64,000 nucleotides of DNA from Bradyrhizobium macuxiense (GCF_001542415.1 NZ_LNCU01000115.1:136507-200506); one strand, 5' to 3'. Positions 29,220 to 38,484 are shown, counted from the stretch's first letter. Numbers and translations: made by a program. The notes: generated by a model from the sequence alone, not told the origin.

Positions 29220-30182
29220 ATGAAGGATTTTGCCGGGAAGATTGCCGTGATCACGGGTGGCGGCACGGGCATGGGGCGCGAGCTGGCGCGCCAGCTGGTC
29301 GCCGAAGGCTGCAACGTTGCGATGTGCGACGTCTCAGCCGAGGCCATGGCCGAGACCAAGCGGCTGTGCGAGGTCGAGATGCTGCCGCAGGGTCTGCGCA
29401 TCACCGCCCACGTCGCAGACGTCTCGATCGAGGACCACTACAAGCGCTTTCGCGACGAGCTGATCGAGCAGCAGTCGACCGACAAGATCCATCTGCTGTT
29501 CAACAATGCCGGCATCGGCGGGGGCGGCAGCCTGTTCACCAACACGCGTGAGCAGTGGGAGCGCACCTTCAACATCTGCTGGGGCGGCGTCTATCTTGGC
29601 GTCCGCACTTTCCTGCCGCTGCTGGTGAAGGCCGACGAGGCCCACATCGTCAACACCTCGAGCGTCAACGGGTTCTGGGCTTCGGTCGGCCTCGGCGTGT
29701 CGCACACCGCCTACAGCGCGGCGAAGTTCGCGGTGAAGGGCTTCACCGAGGCGCTGATCAACGACCTCCGCCTCAACGCGCCGCACGTCAAATGCTCGGT
29801 CGTGATGCCCGGCCATATCGGCACCTCGATCGTGTCGAACTCGCGCAAGGTGCAGAACGGTTCCGACCAGCTCACCGCAGAAGAGCTTAAGCAGGCCCGC
29901 CAGCGGCTGCAGGGGCAGGGTATCGACGTTGCGGCGCTCTCGGATCAGGACATCCAGAATATCGCGCTCGACCGTGCCCGCATCTTCCGCGACGAGGCGC
30001 CGACCACGGCTGCTGCGGCTGCCAAAATCATCCTGGACGGCGTCAAGGCCGACCGCTGGCGTATCCTGGTTGGCGACGACGCGCATCTGCTCGACGAGCG
30101 CGTGCGCAAGACGCCGGAACAGGCCTACACGCCGGAGTTCTATCAGGACCTCGTGGCTGCGACAGGCTGGAAAGTCGGCTGA
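29220..30182 (+). CDS. Short-chain dehydrogenase/reductase
   Basis: 320 residues. The Rossmann motif TGGGTGMGRE, NNAG motif, catalytic Ser in NTSSVNGFW and YSAAK (Tyr-x-x-x-Lys) are all present, so a functional NAD(P)-dependent oxidoreductase is expected. A C-terminal extension of ~60 residues follows the core fold. AGGAAGG lies before the ATG. The substrate is unknown. Confidence 0.9.
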   Translation: MKDFAGKIAVITGGGTGMGRELARQLVAEGCNVAMCDVSAEAMAETKRLCEVEMLPQGLRITAHVADVSIEDHYKRFRDELIEQQSTDKIHLLFNNAGIGGGGSLFTNTREQWERTFNICWGGVYLGVRTFLPLLVKADEAHIVNTSSVNGFWASVGLGVSHTAYSAAKFAVKGFTEALINDLRLNAPHVKCSVVMPGHIGTSIVSNSRKVQNGSDQLTAEELKQARQRLQGQGIDVAALSDQDIQNIALDRARIFRDEAPTTAAAAAKIILDGVKADRWRILVGDDAHLLDERVRKTPEQAYTPEFYQDLVAATGWKVG

Positions 30183-30187
30183 TTGGA

Positions 30188-30218
30188 GCTTCGGTTCTGA
30201 TTGAAGCGGAACCGAAGC
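30188..30218. repeat. Short inverted repeat
   Basis: GCTTCGGTTC / GAACCGAAGC, a perfect 10-base stem with an 11-base loop, between the convergent SDR and gcrA genes. A recurring Bradyrhizobium hairpin; it lacks a T-run, so it is a weak terminator at most. Confidence 0.5.
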
Positions 30219-30276
30219 CAGCTTTCCGCCGGCCGCGCTTTCGTCACGCGAACCGGTCCAATGTTGCTCGACAACG

Positions 30277-30744
30277 CTATCCGCGGGCGGCGCGCTGGCG
30301 GGAGCCCGCTTGGTAGGCGAGGCGGTAATGTCCGGAGCAATAGGGCATGCCGCCGAGCGGCGTGTTGCCGCAGAAGCAGAAGTCCTCGGCCCCCGGCGTG
30401 CTGATCGGCCAGCGGCAGCGCTGCTCGCTCAATTCGAACAGCGAGCAGCTGTTGGCGCTGACGATCGGCGCATCCTCGGGCTCCTGTTCGTAAACCTCTT
30501 GAAGCAACCGGAACTGCTGCTTCGCGGTCGCCCGTTGCGCGGCGTGTGAGGCGGATTTCTTGCGCCGGGCGCGGCGTTCGTCCGACGTTGTGCGTGTGAG
30601 GTTCAGCCGCGACAGCTTGCCGATCACCGCATTGCGACTGACGCCGATATTGACGGCGATGTCGCGGCAGGAGAGGCCGGCTTCAAAGTAGATCTTGAGT
30701 TGGTCGACGCGCTCCGGCGTCCAGGTTGGTTCGATGGCAATCAT
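30277..30744 (-). CDS. gcrA: Cell-cycle regulator GcrA
   Basis: 155 residues from the ATG at 30744. The N-terminal helix-turn-helix reads WTPERVDQLKIYFEAGLSCRDIAV and GVSRNAVIGKLSRLNL; the C-terminus has a Cys/His cluster (CRWPIS, FCFCGN, YCSGHYRLAY). GcrA is a sigma-70-binding activator that acts at CcrM-methylated GANTC sites. The middle is a Lys/Arg/Gln-rich linker. Confidence 0.93.
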   Translation of the reverse strand: MIAIEPTWTPERVDQLKIYFEAGLSCRDIAVNIGVSRNAVIGKLSRLNLTRTTSDERRARRKKSASHAAQRATAKQQFRLLQEVYEQEPEDAPIVSANSCSLFELSEQRCRWPISTPGAEDFCFCGNTPLGGMPYCSGHYRLAYQAGSRQRAARG

Positions 30745-30793
30745 CTGACGGTTCCACGTTCTGTGTTGAACCGCCGCGCCGACGCGCGCGCCG

Positions 30794-30994
30794 TCAGGGC
30801 GCGCGTCCGTTGTCGCGGATTGCAAGCAACCCGTCCTTGATGGCGAGTCGAATGCCTTCCTCGATCAGTGTCCGTGCAACGCCCGGGACGCTCGTGCCGT
30901 GGGTGCCCTGTCTCACCAGCTTCTCGAGGTAACCGATGGTCGAGAGCGCCAGCGTGACCGGGACGCGGTCGGTTTCGGCCTTTTCCGTAGCCAT
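30794..30994 (-). CDS. Small ribbon-helix-helix-like protein
   Basis: 66 residues: VPVTLALSTIGYLEKLVRQGTHGTSVPGVARTLIEEGIRLAI has the strand-helix-helix layout of CopG/Arc-type DNA-binding proteins. It is 49 bases upstream of gcrA on the same strand. Direct repeats 41-60 bases upstream of its start could be its operator. Identification is by pattern only. Confidence 0.55.
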   Translation of the reverse strand: MATEKAETDRVPVTLALSTIGYLEKLVRQGTHGTSVPGVARTLIEEGIRLAIKDGLLAIRDNGRAP

Positions 30995-31034
30995 GAAGAA
31001 ACGCTTAACCTCGAACGCTTGTACTGAAAAGTAT

Positions 31035-31054
31035 CTATTTAGAGTCTATTTAGG
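31035..31054 (-). promoter_or_regulatory. Tandem 9-base direct repeats upstream of the RHH-like gene
   Basis: TCTATTTAG occurs twice at an 11-base interval, one helical turn, as seen in operators of tandem-binding ribbon-helix-helix regulators. The first GAGTC between them is a GANTC methylation site. Confidence 0.4.
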
Positions 31055-31167
31055 CGTGCCGTAGTCGGTCAAGCGTCGATCTGCAAAATCCAGACAGCCG
31101 CCTTGGATCGCGCCTGGGCGAGTTCCGGCGCGATGTTGTCGTAAAATTATCTAGAATAATGAATGCG

Positions 31168-32991
31168 TTAGGGTCGTATCTTGACCTTGACTGGGAATTT
31201 CTTGAGAAGCCGCTCAGCCGTTTCGGCCTTGTCCGGAGGCGCGTTCACACTCAGGTACAGCCCGCGGGACGGGTCGGTGACGGCGTCGACGCTGACCTCG
31301 GACAGTCCCTCCCGTGCCAGCAGCTCGCGCGCGGCGTCGCCGGCGGCGATTTCGCGCAGCTTGGGCTTGAAGATCTTACCGACCGGCGTGACCGGCATGT
31401 CGGCAATGACCGACACGGCGCGCGGTCGCGCCGGCGGCTCCGGGATGTTGTCCTGCACGAAGGCGGCGAGCGCCTGTGAATCGATCTGGACGCCCGGCTG
31501 CGCCGAGACGAACAGCATCGGCACCTCACCGGCATAGGCGTCGGGACGCCCGACCGCGGCGGCAAGCGCCACTCCGGGAAATTGTAGCGCCGCGTCCTCG
31601 ATCGCGCGCGGATCGATGTTGTGACCGCCGCGGATGATGACGTCCTTGGCGCGGCCCAAGATGTAGACGAAGCCATCGGCATCGATGCGGCAGATGTCGC
31701 CGGTGCGCAGCCAGCCGTCGTGGAAGGCGTCCTCGGTCTGCTTCCTGTCGACATAGCCGGCAAACACTTGTGGCCCCCTGGTCAGGAGCTCGCCGACCGG
31801 CGACGGCCACGGCCCCGTGTGCAGCTTGCCGCTCTCGAGGATCGCAAGCTCGACCAGCGGATTGCGCGTGCCGACGCTCTCCGCGCGCGGCTTCACGCCG
31901 TGCACGTCGTGCGTGATGGCGCCGGCGAGTTCGGTCATGCCGTAGAGCTGCTGGATGCAGGGGCCGCCCCAGGTCGCGAGATAACGCCGTTCGATCTCCG
32001 GCGGGCAGATCGAGGCGCCGGTGGCGGTGACGCGCAGGCTCGAAATGTCGCTGTCGGCGACCGGCACGTCGGCCAGCGCGCCGAGCGTCGTCGGTACGTT
32101 GCCGGCGATGTTGACGCGGTATGTCTCGATGATCTTCCAGAAATGCGTGATCAGCGCCGGATCGCGCGCGCCGGCAGGGCCCGGAATGAACATCGTCGTG
32201 CCGGCGGACAGGCAATTGGCGGTGGTGCAGAACAGGCCGCCGACGTGGAACAGCGGGAGCGTGATCATCGCGCGCTCGCCGCGGTGGAAGTCGAGCGCCA
32301 TGCGCGAGGAGAGGGTGGAGGCGACCATCGCGCGGTTGGTGAGCCGCGCCACCTTGGGATGGCCGGTCGTGCCGCCGGTCGGCAGCATCACCGCGACGCG
32401 GTCGGCCTCGCTCATGTCAGTTGATTTGCCGTAGTCGTCGCGCCACGCGGGATCGGGCCGCAGCACCTCGCCGTCGAATGCGATGCTGCCGTCGAGCGGC
32501 ACGATCACGATGCGCTTCAGCGTGGGCACCTCGCGCTGCAGGCCTTCGATCCTCTCATACAGCCCGCCCGGCATGCCCGGCGGCGGCGCCAGCAACAGCT
32601 TCGCCTTGATTGCGTTGAGCTGGGCGACGATCGCCTCGCGCGTGAACAGCAGGTTGAGCGGTTCGGCGATGCCGCAGGCCGCCGCGCCGAAGATCGCGAC
32701 CATCGTCGCCGGACAGGCCGGCAGCAGCAGCGCAACCGCGTCGTTCTTGCCGATGCCCTGGGCGCGGAAGTAGCTTTCGGCCGCCTTGACGCAGCCCATC
32801 AGCTGATCGTTCGAGATCACGACCGGGCTGGGGTCGAGCGGCGAGCGCAGATAGATTGCCGCTTCGGCATCAGGCGCGCCCTGCGGGCCGCGGGCAATGA
32901 GGTCGAGGATGCGCGGGCAGGCGGCGAGCGTCTGCTGCATCTCGTTGTCGCGCGCAGCCTCATCGGCCGGCGAAAGCCTGTCCTTCAACAT
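31168..32991 (-). CDS. Acyl-CoA synthetase (AMP-binding)
   Basis: 607 residues from the ATG at 32991. Core motifs in order: MLPTGGTTGHPKVARL (P-loop-like AMP site), YGMTELAGAI, GWLRTGDICRID, GRAKDVIIRGGHNIDPRAIE and the catalytic Lys region VTPVGKIFKPKLRE. It activates a carboxylic acid to its acyl-CoA. The substrate is unknown, probably a fatty or aromatic acid. It is transcribed with no close partner. Confidence 0.92.
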   Translation of the reverse strand: MLKDRLSPADEAARDNEMQQTLAACPRILDLIARGPQGAPDAEAAIYLRSPLDPSPVVISNDQLMGCVKAAESYFRAQGIGKNDAVALLLPACPATMVAIFGAAACGIAEPLNLLFTREAIVAQLNAIKAKLLLAPPPGMPGGLYERIEGLQREVPTLKRIVIVPLDGSIAFDGEVLRPDPAWRDDYGKSTDMSEADRVAVMLPTGGTTGHPKVARLTNRAMVASTLSSRMALDFHRGERAMITLPLFHVGGLFCTTANCLSAGTTMFIPGPAGARDPALITHFWKIIETYRVNIAGNVPTTLGALADVPVADSDISSLRVTATGASICPPEIERRYLATWGGPCIQQLYGMTELAGAITHDVHGVKPRAESVGTRNPLVELAILESGKLHTGPWPSPVGELLTRGPQVFAGYVDRKQTEDAFHDGWLRTGDICRIDADGFVYILGRAKDVIIRGGHNIDPRAIEDAALQFPGVALAAAVGRPDAYAGEVPMLFVSAQPGVQIDSQALAAFVQDNIPEPPARPRAVSVIADMPVTPVGKIFKPKLREIAAGDAARELLAREGLSEVSVDAVTDPSRGLYLSVNAPPDKAETAERLLKKFPVKVKIRP

Positions 32992-33077
32992 GTCCGTCCC
33001 CGTCGCTTTTGCATTCGTTGGCGGGGATTGTATCGAGCGGCACTTGCGAAACACAAGTGCGGCCCATCGACCGATTG

Positions 33078-34019
33078 TCAGCCGTGGACGACCGACTTGG
33101 CGATCATGCAATGAATGCCCTTGGAGCCGTTGACCGTCTGTGTCACGCGCAGGTCGGCGGCCAGGCTGCACAGCGTGTAGGCATCCTCACGCGAGAGATT
33201 CCGTTTCTCGCCGAGCAGGACGATCATGTCGCGCAGGGCCCGCACCACGCACTGGTCGAGGTCGGGATCCATCGCCATGGTCATGTAATGGTCCGCCGTC
33301 TCGGCGCGCGGATAGGCGAGCTTGAGATCCTTGCGCAGCGTGAGGCGGAAGCGGCCGGTGAGGGCGGTCTCGATCGCGGTGACGCAGACCTCGCCGTCAC
33401 CCTGCACGCCGTGGCCGTCGCCGCAGGAGAACAGCGCGCCCGGCACGAACACCGGCAGATAGAGCTTTGCGCCGGCGCCGAGTTCCTTGTTGTCGAGATT
33501 GCCGCCCATCGCGCGCGGGATCAGCGAGGAGATCCGGCCCCACGCCGGCGGCGGCGACACGCCCATCACGCCGAAGAACGGCTTCAACGGCAGGTCGAGC
33601 CCCCAGGGCATACGACCGATCATGAGATCGCGATCGAGCGGGATGTTGAGGAGGCGCGGTTCGTGGAAATCGTCGGGCAGGGTGCCGGACAGCGGCTTGA
33701 TCAGATTGTAGCCCCAGTCCTGGCGGAGCTGCACATCGAGGATATCGACCTCGAGCACGTCGCCGGGCTCGGCGCCGGTAACCGCGATCGGGCCGGTGAG
33801 GATGTGCCCCGGCACCATCCGCTCGTTCTTCGCGTGGATGTCGGCCAGTTCCGGCGGAATGTGAAATCTCGTGCGGTCCGGCACGACGTCGGGACCGCCG
33901 CTGACGGTCTCGATTGTCACCTCGTCGCCGCTCGCAATCGCCAGGACCGGCTTCAGCCTGGCTTCAAAAAAGCCCCAATGACAGGTTTCAGGACTGGACT
34001 TGAGATGATGATGGGTCAT
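33078..34019 (-). CDS. Acetamidase/formamidase family protein
   Basis: 313 residues from the ATG at 34019; the open frame extends further upstream, but that part overlaps the divergent gene. Signatures: PGHILTGPIAVTGAEPGDVLEV, MGVSPPPAWGRISS and CGDGHGVQGDGEV. The family hydrolyses formamide or acetamide to ammonia and acid. The family's FmdA-like length (~310) fits. Confidence 0.9.
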   Translation of the reverse strand: MTHHHLKSSPETCHWGFFEARLKPVLAIASGDEVTIETVSGGPDVVPDRTRFHIPPELADIHAKNERMVPGHILTGPIAVTGAEPGDVLEVDILDVQLRQDWGYNLIKPLSGTLPDDFHEPRLLNIPLDRDLMIGRMPWGLDLPLKPFFGVMGVSPPPAWGRISSLIPRAMGGNLDNKELGAGAKLYLPVFVPGALFSCGDGHGVQGDGEVCVTAIETALTGRFRLTLRKDLKLAYPRAETADHYMTMAMDPDLDQCVVRALRDMIVLLGEKRNLSREDAYTLCSLAADLRVTQTVNGSKGIHCMIAKSVVHG

Positions 34020-34085
34020 GTGACGTCTTTTGATTGCGGCCTTGGCAGCGTATGACGCTGTAGCAGAACTTCCCAGAGGCTTCCC

Positions 34086-34880
34086 TTGTTTTTTGTCCTC
34101 TCCAAGACGCTCGGCATCATGCTGCTGCCGGTCAATTTCCTGCTCGGCATCGGCCTGATCGGTGTCATCCTGCTGTTGACGCGGTTTGCGGCGCTCGGCC
34201 GCAGGCTGATGGCGGCATCGCTGCTGCTGCTCGTGGTCTGCGCCTTCTCGCCGCTCGGCAATGTCCTGCTGTATGCACTGGAGCAGCGTTTTCCGCCGTG
34301 GGATGCCTCGCGCGGTGCGCCCGACGGCATCATCGTGCTTGGCGGGTCGATCGAGCCCGACCTGTCGATCGCCCACGGCATGCCGGTGGTGCACAGCGCT
34401 CCCGATCGCATCATCGCGGCGGCAGCGCTTGCGCGCAAATTTCCGAACGCGCGCCTCGTGTTCACCGGCGGCAGCGCTAACCTGATCTCGAACGACGCGC
34501 GCGAGGCTGACTTTGCCGGTGACATCTTCGAGAGCCTTGGCATTCCCAAATCGCGATTGATCATCGAGCGCCGCTCGCGCAACACCGTGGAGAACGCCGA
34601 GTTCTCCAAGGCGTTGGTCAATCCAAAGCCGGGCGAGCGCTGGCTGCTCGTCACCTCGGGCTACCACATGCCGCGCTCGGTCGGCCTGTTCCGCAAGGCG
34701 GGATTCGACGTGGAGGCTTATCCGGTCGATTGGCGCGTCAGCAAGGCGTTCGGCTTCGCCACCCTGGCGGCCGAAGGTCTGGTGCGCACGGATCTCGGCA
34801 TGCGGGAATGGATCGGCCTTGTGGCCTATCACCTCGCGGGCAAGACTGATGATTGGCTGCCGGGCCCCGTCACGCACTGA
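34086..34880 (+). CDS. YdcF/ElyC family membrane protein (DUF218)
   Basis: 264 residues from a TTG at 34086. Two N-terminal hydrophobic segments (residues ~5-30, 40-58) precede the DUF218 domain with GIIVLGGSI, TGGSANLI, ERRSRNTVENAEFS and VTSGYHMPRSVGLFRKAGF. ElyC-type proteins affect peptidoglycan/envelope integrity. It overlaps the extended frame of the DUF169 gene but not its likely start. Confidence 0.88.
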   Translation: MFFVLSKTLGIMLLPVNFLLGIGLIGVILLLTRFAALGRRLMAASLLLLVVCAFSPLGNVLLYALEQRFPPWDASRGAPDGIIVLGGSIEPDLSIAHGMPVVHSAPDRIIAAAALARKFPNARLVFTGGSANLISNDAREADFAGDIFESLGIPKSRLIIERRSRNTVENAEFSKALVNPKPGERWLLVTSGYHMPRSVGLFRKAGFDVEAYPVDWRVSKAFGFATLAAEGLVRTDLGMREWIGLVAYHLAGKTDDWLPGPVTH

Positions 34881-34969
34881 CGCGCGGCGAGCTGTCGCCT
34901 CCGCCGGTCAATCCGGCTAACATCAAGCCAACAGGCGGCGTGAAGCCGCCGATCACGGGAGTTCACGCC

Positions 34970-35755
34970 ATGCAGCAGCAGACACCGCCGGAACAGTTCG
35001 ACCTCGCCGCGATCGTCGCCGATCTGAACAGCCTGTTGCGGCTGAAGACCACCGTGATCGGCATCAAGATGTTCGCCAGGGTCGAGGATATGGAGGCGAT
35101 CCCGAAGATCCGGCGTCCATCGGCGATCCACACCACCGACCAGATCGTGAGCATGGCCTCGCGGCTCGGCTGGACCGTCGGCATCACCGGCGACGATCTG
35201 GTCGGCGCGCAGTGTCGCGCGGTGATCGGGCTCGGCCCCCAGGACGAGAAATGGCTCGCCGGCGAAAACTACGTCGGTGTCTGGCACGGGACGTCAGAGG
35301 ATGCGCGCAAGCGCCAGGAGGCGCTCGACGTCGTGCCTTACGGCCAGTACCAGGCAATGGCGGTGAGTCCATTGACCAGCGGCCGCCTCAATCCGCCTGA
35401 CATCTGCCTCGTCTACGCGACGCCGGGCCAGATGATCATCCTGATCAACGGACTGCAGTATACGGGCTACAAGAAGTTCGAGTGGGGAGTGGTCGGCGAA
35501 ACCGCTTGCGCAGATTCGTGGGGCCGAGCGCTGAAGACCGGCGAGCCGAGCCTGTCACTGCCGTGCTTTGCCGAACGCCGCTATGGCGGCGTGCCCGACG
35601 AGGAGATGCTGATGGCGCTGCCGCCGGCCTATCTCGTGAAGGCGATTGCGGGCATGAAGCAGCTCGCAAAGAACGGCCTGCGCTATCCGATCGCGCCCTA
35701 TGGCATCCAGGCCGACGTGCGTGCCGGCATGGGCGTGTCCTACGCCAAGAAATAG
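34970..35755 (+). CDS. DUF169 family protein
   Basis: 261 residues from the ATG at 34970 (an upstream start overlaps the preceding gene). Family pattern: RLKTTVIGIKMF, CRAVIGLGPQDEKW, PPDICLVYATPGQM, GETACADSWG. It is related to proteins found beside methylthio or anaerobic modules; the function is unknown. Cys in the QCRAV and GETACAD motifs may bind a cofactor. Confidence 0.82.
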   Translation: MQQQTPPEQFDLAAIVADLNSLLRLKTTVIGIKMFARVEDMEAIPKIRRPSAIHTTDQIVSMASRLGWTVGITGDDLVGAQCRAVIGLGPQDEKWLAGENYVGVWHGTSEDARKRQEALDVVPYGQYQAMAVSPLTSGRLNPPDICLVYATPGQMIILINGLQYTGYKKFEWGVVGETACADSWGRALKTGEPSLSLPCFAERRYGGVPDEEMLMALPPAYLVKAIAGMKQLAKNGLRYPIAPYGIQADVRAGMGVSYAKK

Positions 35756-35756
35756 C

Positions 35757-35790
35757 GGATTGCTTCGCTGCGCCCGCGGTGACAAAAGGG
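35757..35790. repeat. Half-copy of the GGATTGCTTCGC repeat
   Basis: CGGATTGCTTCGCTGCGCCCGC resembles one arm of the fuller palindrome at 40291-40403. Confidence 0.45.
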
Positions 35791-35820
35791 CGCCAATTCG
35801 TGTCCTTGGGAACCCAATCC

Positions 35821-36999
35821 ATGTCCTCGTCGAAATTCGACATCGTCGTCTACGGCGCCACAGGCTTCACCGGCCAGCTGGTCGCCGAATATCTCGCCAC
35901 CCATTACAAGGGTGACCGCGAGCTGAAATGGGCGATGGCCGGCCGCAGCAAGGACAAGCTCGCATCGGTCCGCGATGCGATCGGTGCGCCCGCCGAGACG
36001 CCGCTGGTCGTGGCTGATGCCGGCGACATCGCCTCGCTGAAGGCGATGGTCGCGCAGACCGGGTCGGTGATCTCCACCGTCGGTCCCTACCAGCTCTACG
36101 GCAACGAGCTGATCGCGGCCTGCGTGGAGGCCGGCGTCGACTATCTCGATCTCTGCGGCGAGCCGGTCTGGATGCGGCAGATGATCGACAAGCACGAGGC
36201 GGCCGCCAAGGCCAGCGGCGCGCGCATCGTGTTCTCCTGCGGTTTCGACTCGGTGCCGTTCGAGCTCGGCACCTTCTTCGTTCAGGAGGAGGCCAAGCAG
36301 GTGTTTGGTGCGCCGGTGGTGCGCGTCAAGGGCCGCGTGCGCGACATGCGCGGCACGCTGTCGGGGGGCACCGCGGCGAGCGCCAAGGCAACCTTCGATG
36401 CGATCTCCAAGGATCTCAGCCTCGTCGCCATCCTGAACAACCCGTTCGCACTGACCCCGGGATTTGAAGGCGCCAAGCAGCCGCGCGGCAACCGGCCGAT
36501 GTACGAGGAGGACCTGCAGTCCTGGGCCGCGCCGTTCATGATGGCGCTGATCAACACGCGCAACGTCCATCGCTCCAACATGCTGATGGGCTATCCGTAC
36601 GGAAAGGAATTCGTCTACGACGAAATGGTGCTGACCGGACAGGGAGAGAAGGGCGAGGCCAACGCCAAGCGCGTGATGGCGGCCAATGCCGAGAAGACCG
36701 GCCCGAACGCACCGAAGCCGGGCGAGGGGCCGTCAAAGGAAGAGCGCGAGAACGGTCTCTACGATCTCCTGTACGTCGCCATCGCGCCTGACGGCCGCGA
36801 GGTTCGCGCCGCGGTCAAGGGTGACCGCGACCCGGGCTATGGCTCGACCTCGAAGATGATTTCCGAATGCGCGATCTGTCTGCTGCGCGATACACCCGAC
36901 GTGCCGGCGGGCTTCTGGACGCCCGGGGCGGCGATGCAGGCCAAGCTGATCAAGCGCCTCGTCGATCACGCCGGCCTGACGTTTGCGGTGGAGAAGTAG
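35821..36999 (+). CDS. Saccharopine dehydrogenase-like NAD(P)-binding oxidoreductase
   Basis: 392 residues from the ATG at 35821. The Rossmann start FDIVVYGATGFTGQLVAEYLA is followed by VISTVGPYQLYGNELIAACVEAGVDYLDLCGEP, the signature of the saccharopine dehydrogenase/trans-acting enoyl reductase family. The longer frame back to 35482 is a shadow of the DUF169 gene. The substrate is unknown; a lipid-modifying role is possible. Confidence 0.87.
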   Translation: MSSSKFDIVVYGATGFTGQLVAEYLATHYKGDRELKWAMAGRSKDKLASVRDAIGAPAETPLVVADAGDIASLKAMVAQTGSVISTVGPYQLYGNELIAACVEAGVDYLDLCGEPVWMRQMIDKHEAAAKASGARIVFSCGFDSVPFELGTFFVQEEAKQVFGAPVVRVKGRVRDMRGTLSGGTAASAKATFDAISKDLSLVAILNNPFALTPGFEGAKQPRGNRPMYEEDLQSWAAPFMMALINTRNVHRSNMLMGYPYGKEFVYDEMVLTGQGEKGEANAKRVMAANAEKTGPNAPKPGEGPSKEERENGLYDLLYVAIAPDGREVRAAVKGDRDPGYGSTSKMISECAICLLRDTPDVPAGFWTPGAAMQAKLIKRLVDHAGLTFAVEK

Positions 37000-37013
37000 C
37001 GTCGGCTCCACTT

Positions 37014-37183
37014 CATCGTCATCGCCCGGCTTGCCGCCTTCTAAGGCTTCGGCGTGCCAAGGATTCATGGCCTCGTCGAAGCCTTGGCGTAGACGGGACC
37101 GGACGATCCAGTATCCCAGAGCTATCGCACACTAGCCGAAAAGCCGCGGCGTGCTGGACGCCCCGCCTTCGCGGGGCATGACA
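37014..37183. repeat. Palindromic repeat, degenerate
   Basis: CGTCATCGCCCGGCTTGCCG at one end and CGCCTTCGCGGGGCATGACA at the other, with a central GCTTCGGCGTGCCAAGG stem. It is an intergenic repeat between convergent genes; no gene is visible inside. Confidence 0.45.
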
Positions 37184-37191
37184 GATACGGA

Positions 37192-38391
37192 CTACGCCGC
37201 GCGTGCGTCGTAGGCGTACATGAAGTCCATTCCTTTCGAAGCCAGCGGCAACATCAGCTTCAGCATGTGATCGCGGATCCACGCGCCGGTCGGGCTGAAT
37301 TCACGTTTGCTGTTGCCGTTGCGGCGCGCGATCGCCACGATCTTCTCGGCGCGCGGACGTCGCTCATGCTCGAAATTCTGGAAGGTGATGCCGAGCTCCT
37401 GGTCCTCCAGCATCAGCCGGCCGAGGCGCATCGCGTCTTCGAGCGCGAGCGAGGCGCCCTGGCCGGCATGCGGGCTCGTGGCATGCGCGGCGTCGCCGAT
37501 CAGAAGTGTGCGCTTGCGCGACCAGGTCGGCAGCGTCGCGACGTCGAGCGTGTCGGTGATCACGATGTTCTCGGCGGACTCGATGATCGCGGGGATCGGC
37601 GCATGCCAGCCGGCGTGGAAATCGCGCAAATGCTGCTTGATCGCATCCTGGCTCATCGCGCGGTAGGCCGCTGCGGTGATGCCGTGCGAGGGCTGGGTGC
37701 TCCACCACATCGCGCCGTCGTTCGGATTGGGGCTGCAGAGGCCGTAGCCGAAGAAGCCGCTTTGCCCGAACGTCGTCTCGACCCGCCGTCCGATCGGCAG
37801 GTTTTCGATCACCGCGCGCGGCATGAAGCCGCCGAAGCCTATCAGCCCGGTGTCGAATGGCATCGGTCCGTCCGGGATCACATGCCGCCGCACCGCCGAG
37901 TGCACGCCATCGGCGCCGATCACGAAATCGCCCTCGGCGGTGGTGCCGTCGTCGAAATAGGCGATGACGGGCTGGTCGCCGCGATCCTCGATCTTCACCA
38001 GCCGCTTCTCGAAGAACACTGCGACATTCGCGGACCAGGCGGCGTCGACCAACGCTTCGTTCAGGGTGGCGCGGCACATGTTCACTGCCGGCTGGCCGAA
38101 ACGCTTCTCCATGTCGCGGTTCAGCGAGCCGAGTTTCTTGCCGGCCTGCGAGTAGAAGTCGAAGGACTCGGCGATCGAACCACGCTTGATCAGATCGTTG
38201 GCCAAACCCAGTTCGGCCAACACGCGCATGCCGTTCGGCGCGATCTGCAGGCCGCCGCCGATCCCGGTCGAATAGGGCCATGCCTCATAAAGCTCGACCT
38301 CCAGGCCGGCACGTTTCAGGAAGATCGCCGTTACCGGACCGGCGATACCGCCGCCGATGACGAGGGCCTTGCGGGAACGTTGAGTCATCAT
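37192..38391 (-). CDS. FAD-dependent aromatic-type monooxygenase
   Basis: 399 residues. FAD-binding motifs: IGGGIAGPVTAIFLKRAGLEV at the start, GADGVHSAVRRHV (GD/DG loop) and LIGDAAHATSPHAGQGASLALEDA. These mark the class A flavoprotein monooxygenases acting on aromatic or related substrates. GGAGCAAGG precedes the ATG. The gene is divergent from a MarR gene with a shared operator region, so MarR regulation is likely. Confidence 0.9.
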   Translation of the reverse strand: MMTQRSRKALVIGGGIAGPVTAIFLKRAGLEVELYEAWPYSTGIGGGLQIAPNGMRVLAELGLANDLIKRGSIAESFDFYSQAGKKLGSLNRDMEKRFGQPAVNMCRATLNEALVDAAWSANVAVFFEKRLVKIEDRGDQPVIAYFDDGTTAEGDFVIGADGVHSAVRRHVIPDGPMPFDTGLIGFGGFMPRAVIENLPIGRRVETTFGQSGFFGYGLCSPNPNDGAMWWSTQPSHGITAAAYRAMSQDAIKQHLRDFHAGWHAPIPAIIESAENIVITDTLDVATLPTWSRKRTLLIGDAAHATSPHAGQGASLALEDAMRLGRLMLEDQELGITFQNFEHERRPRAEKIVAIARRNGNSKREFSPTGAWIRDHMLKLMLPLASKGMDFMYAYDARAA

Positions 38392-38425
38392 GCCTTGCTC
38401 CGTGTATCCTCGTGGGTTAGGAAAG

Positions 38426-38457
38426 GTTAGTGACTAACTATCTTAGTTACTAAGATA
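38426..38457. promoter_or_regulatory. Two tandem palindromes between monooxygenase and MarR genes
   Basis: GTTAGT-G-ACTAAC (38426-38438) and TATCTTAGT-T-ACTAAGATA (38439-38457) share the core TTAGTnACTAA, with centres 16 bases apart. They lie in the 93-base gap between divergent genes and are almost certainly MarR operators controlling both. Confidence 0.75.
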
Positions 38458-38484
38458 TCAATCGACTAAGATGTGGGGTGAGCG

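Noticed and set aside
30188..30218. Terminator for SDR or gcrA
   Set aside because: A perfect stem, but no T-run on either strand; listed as a repeat instead.
34853..34969. N-terminal extension of the DUF169 gene
   Set aside because: It overlaps the end of the YdcF gene and is rich in Pro; the ATG at 34970 matches the family start.
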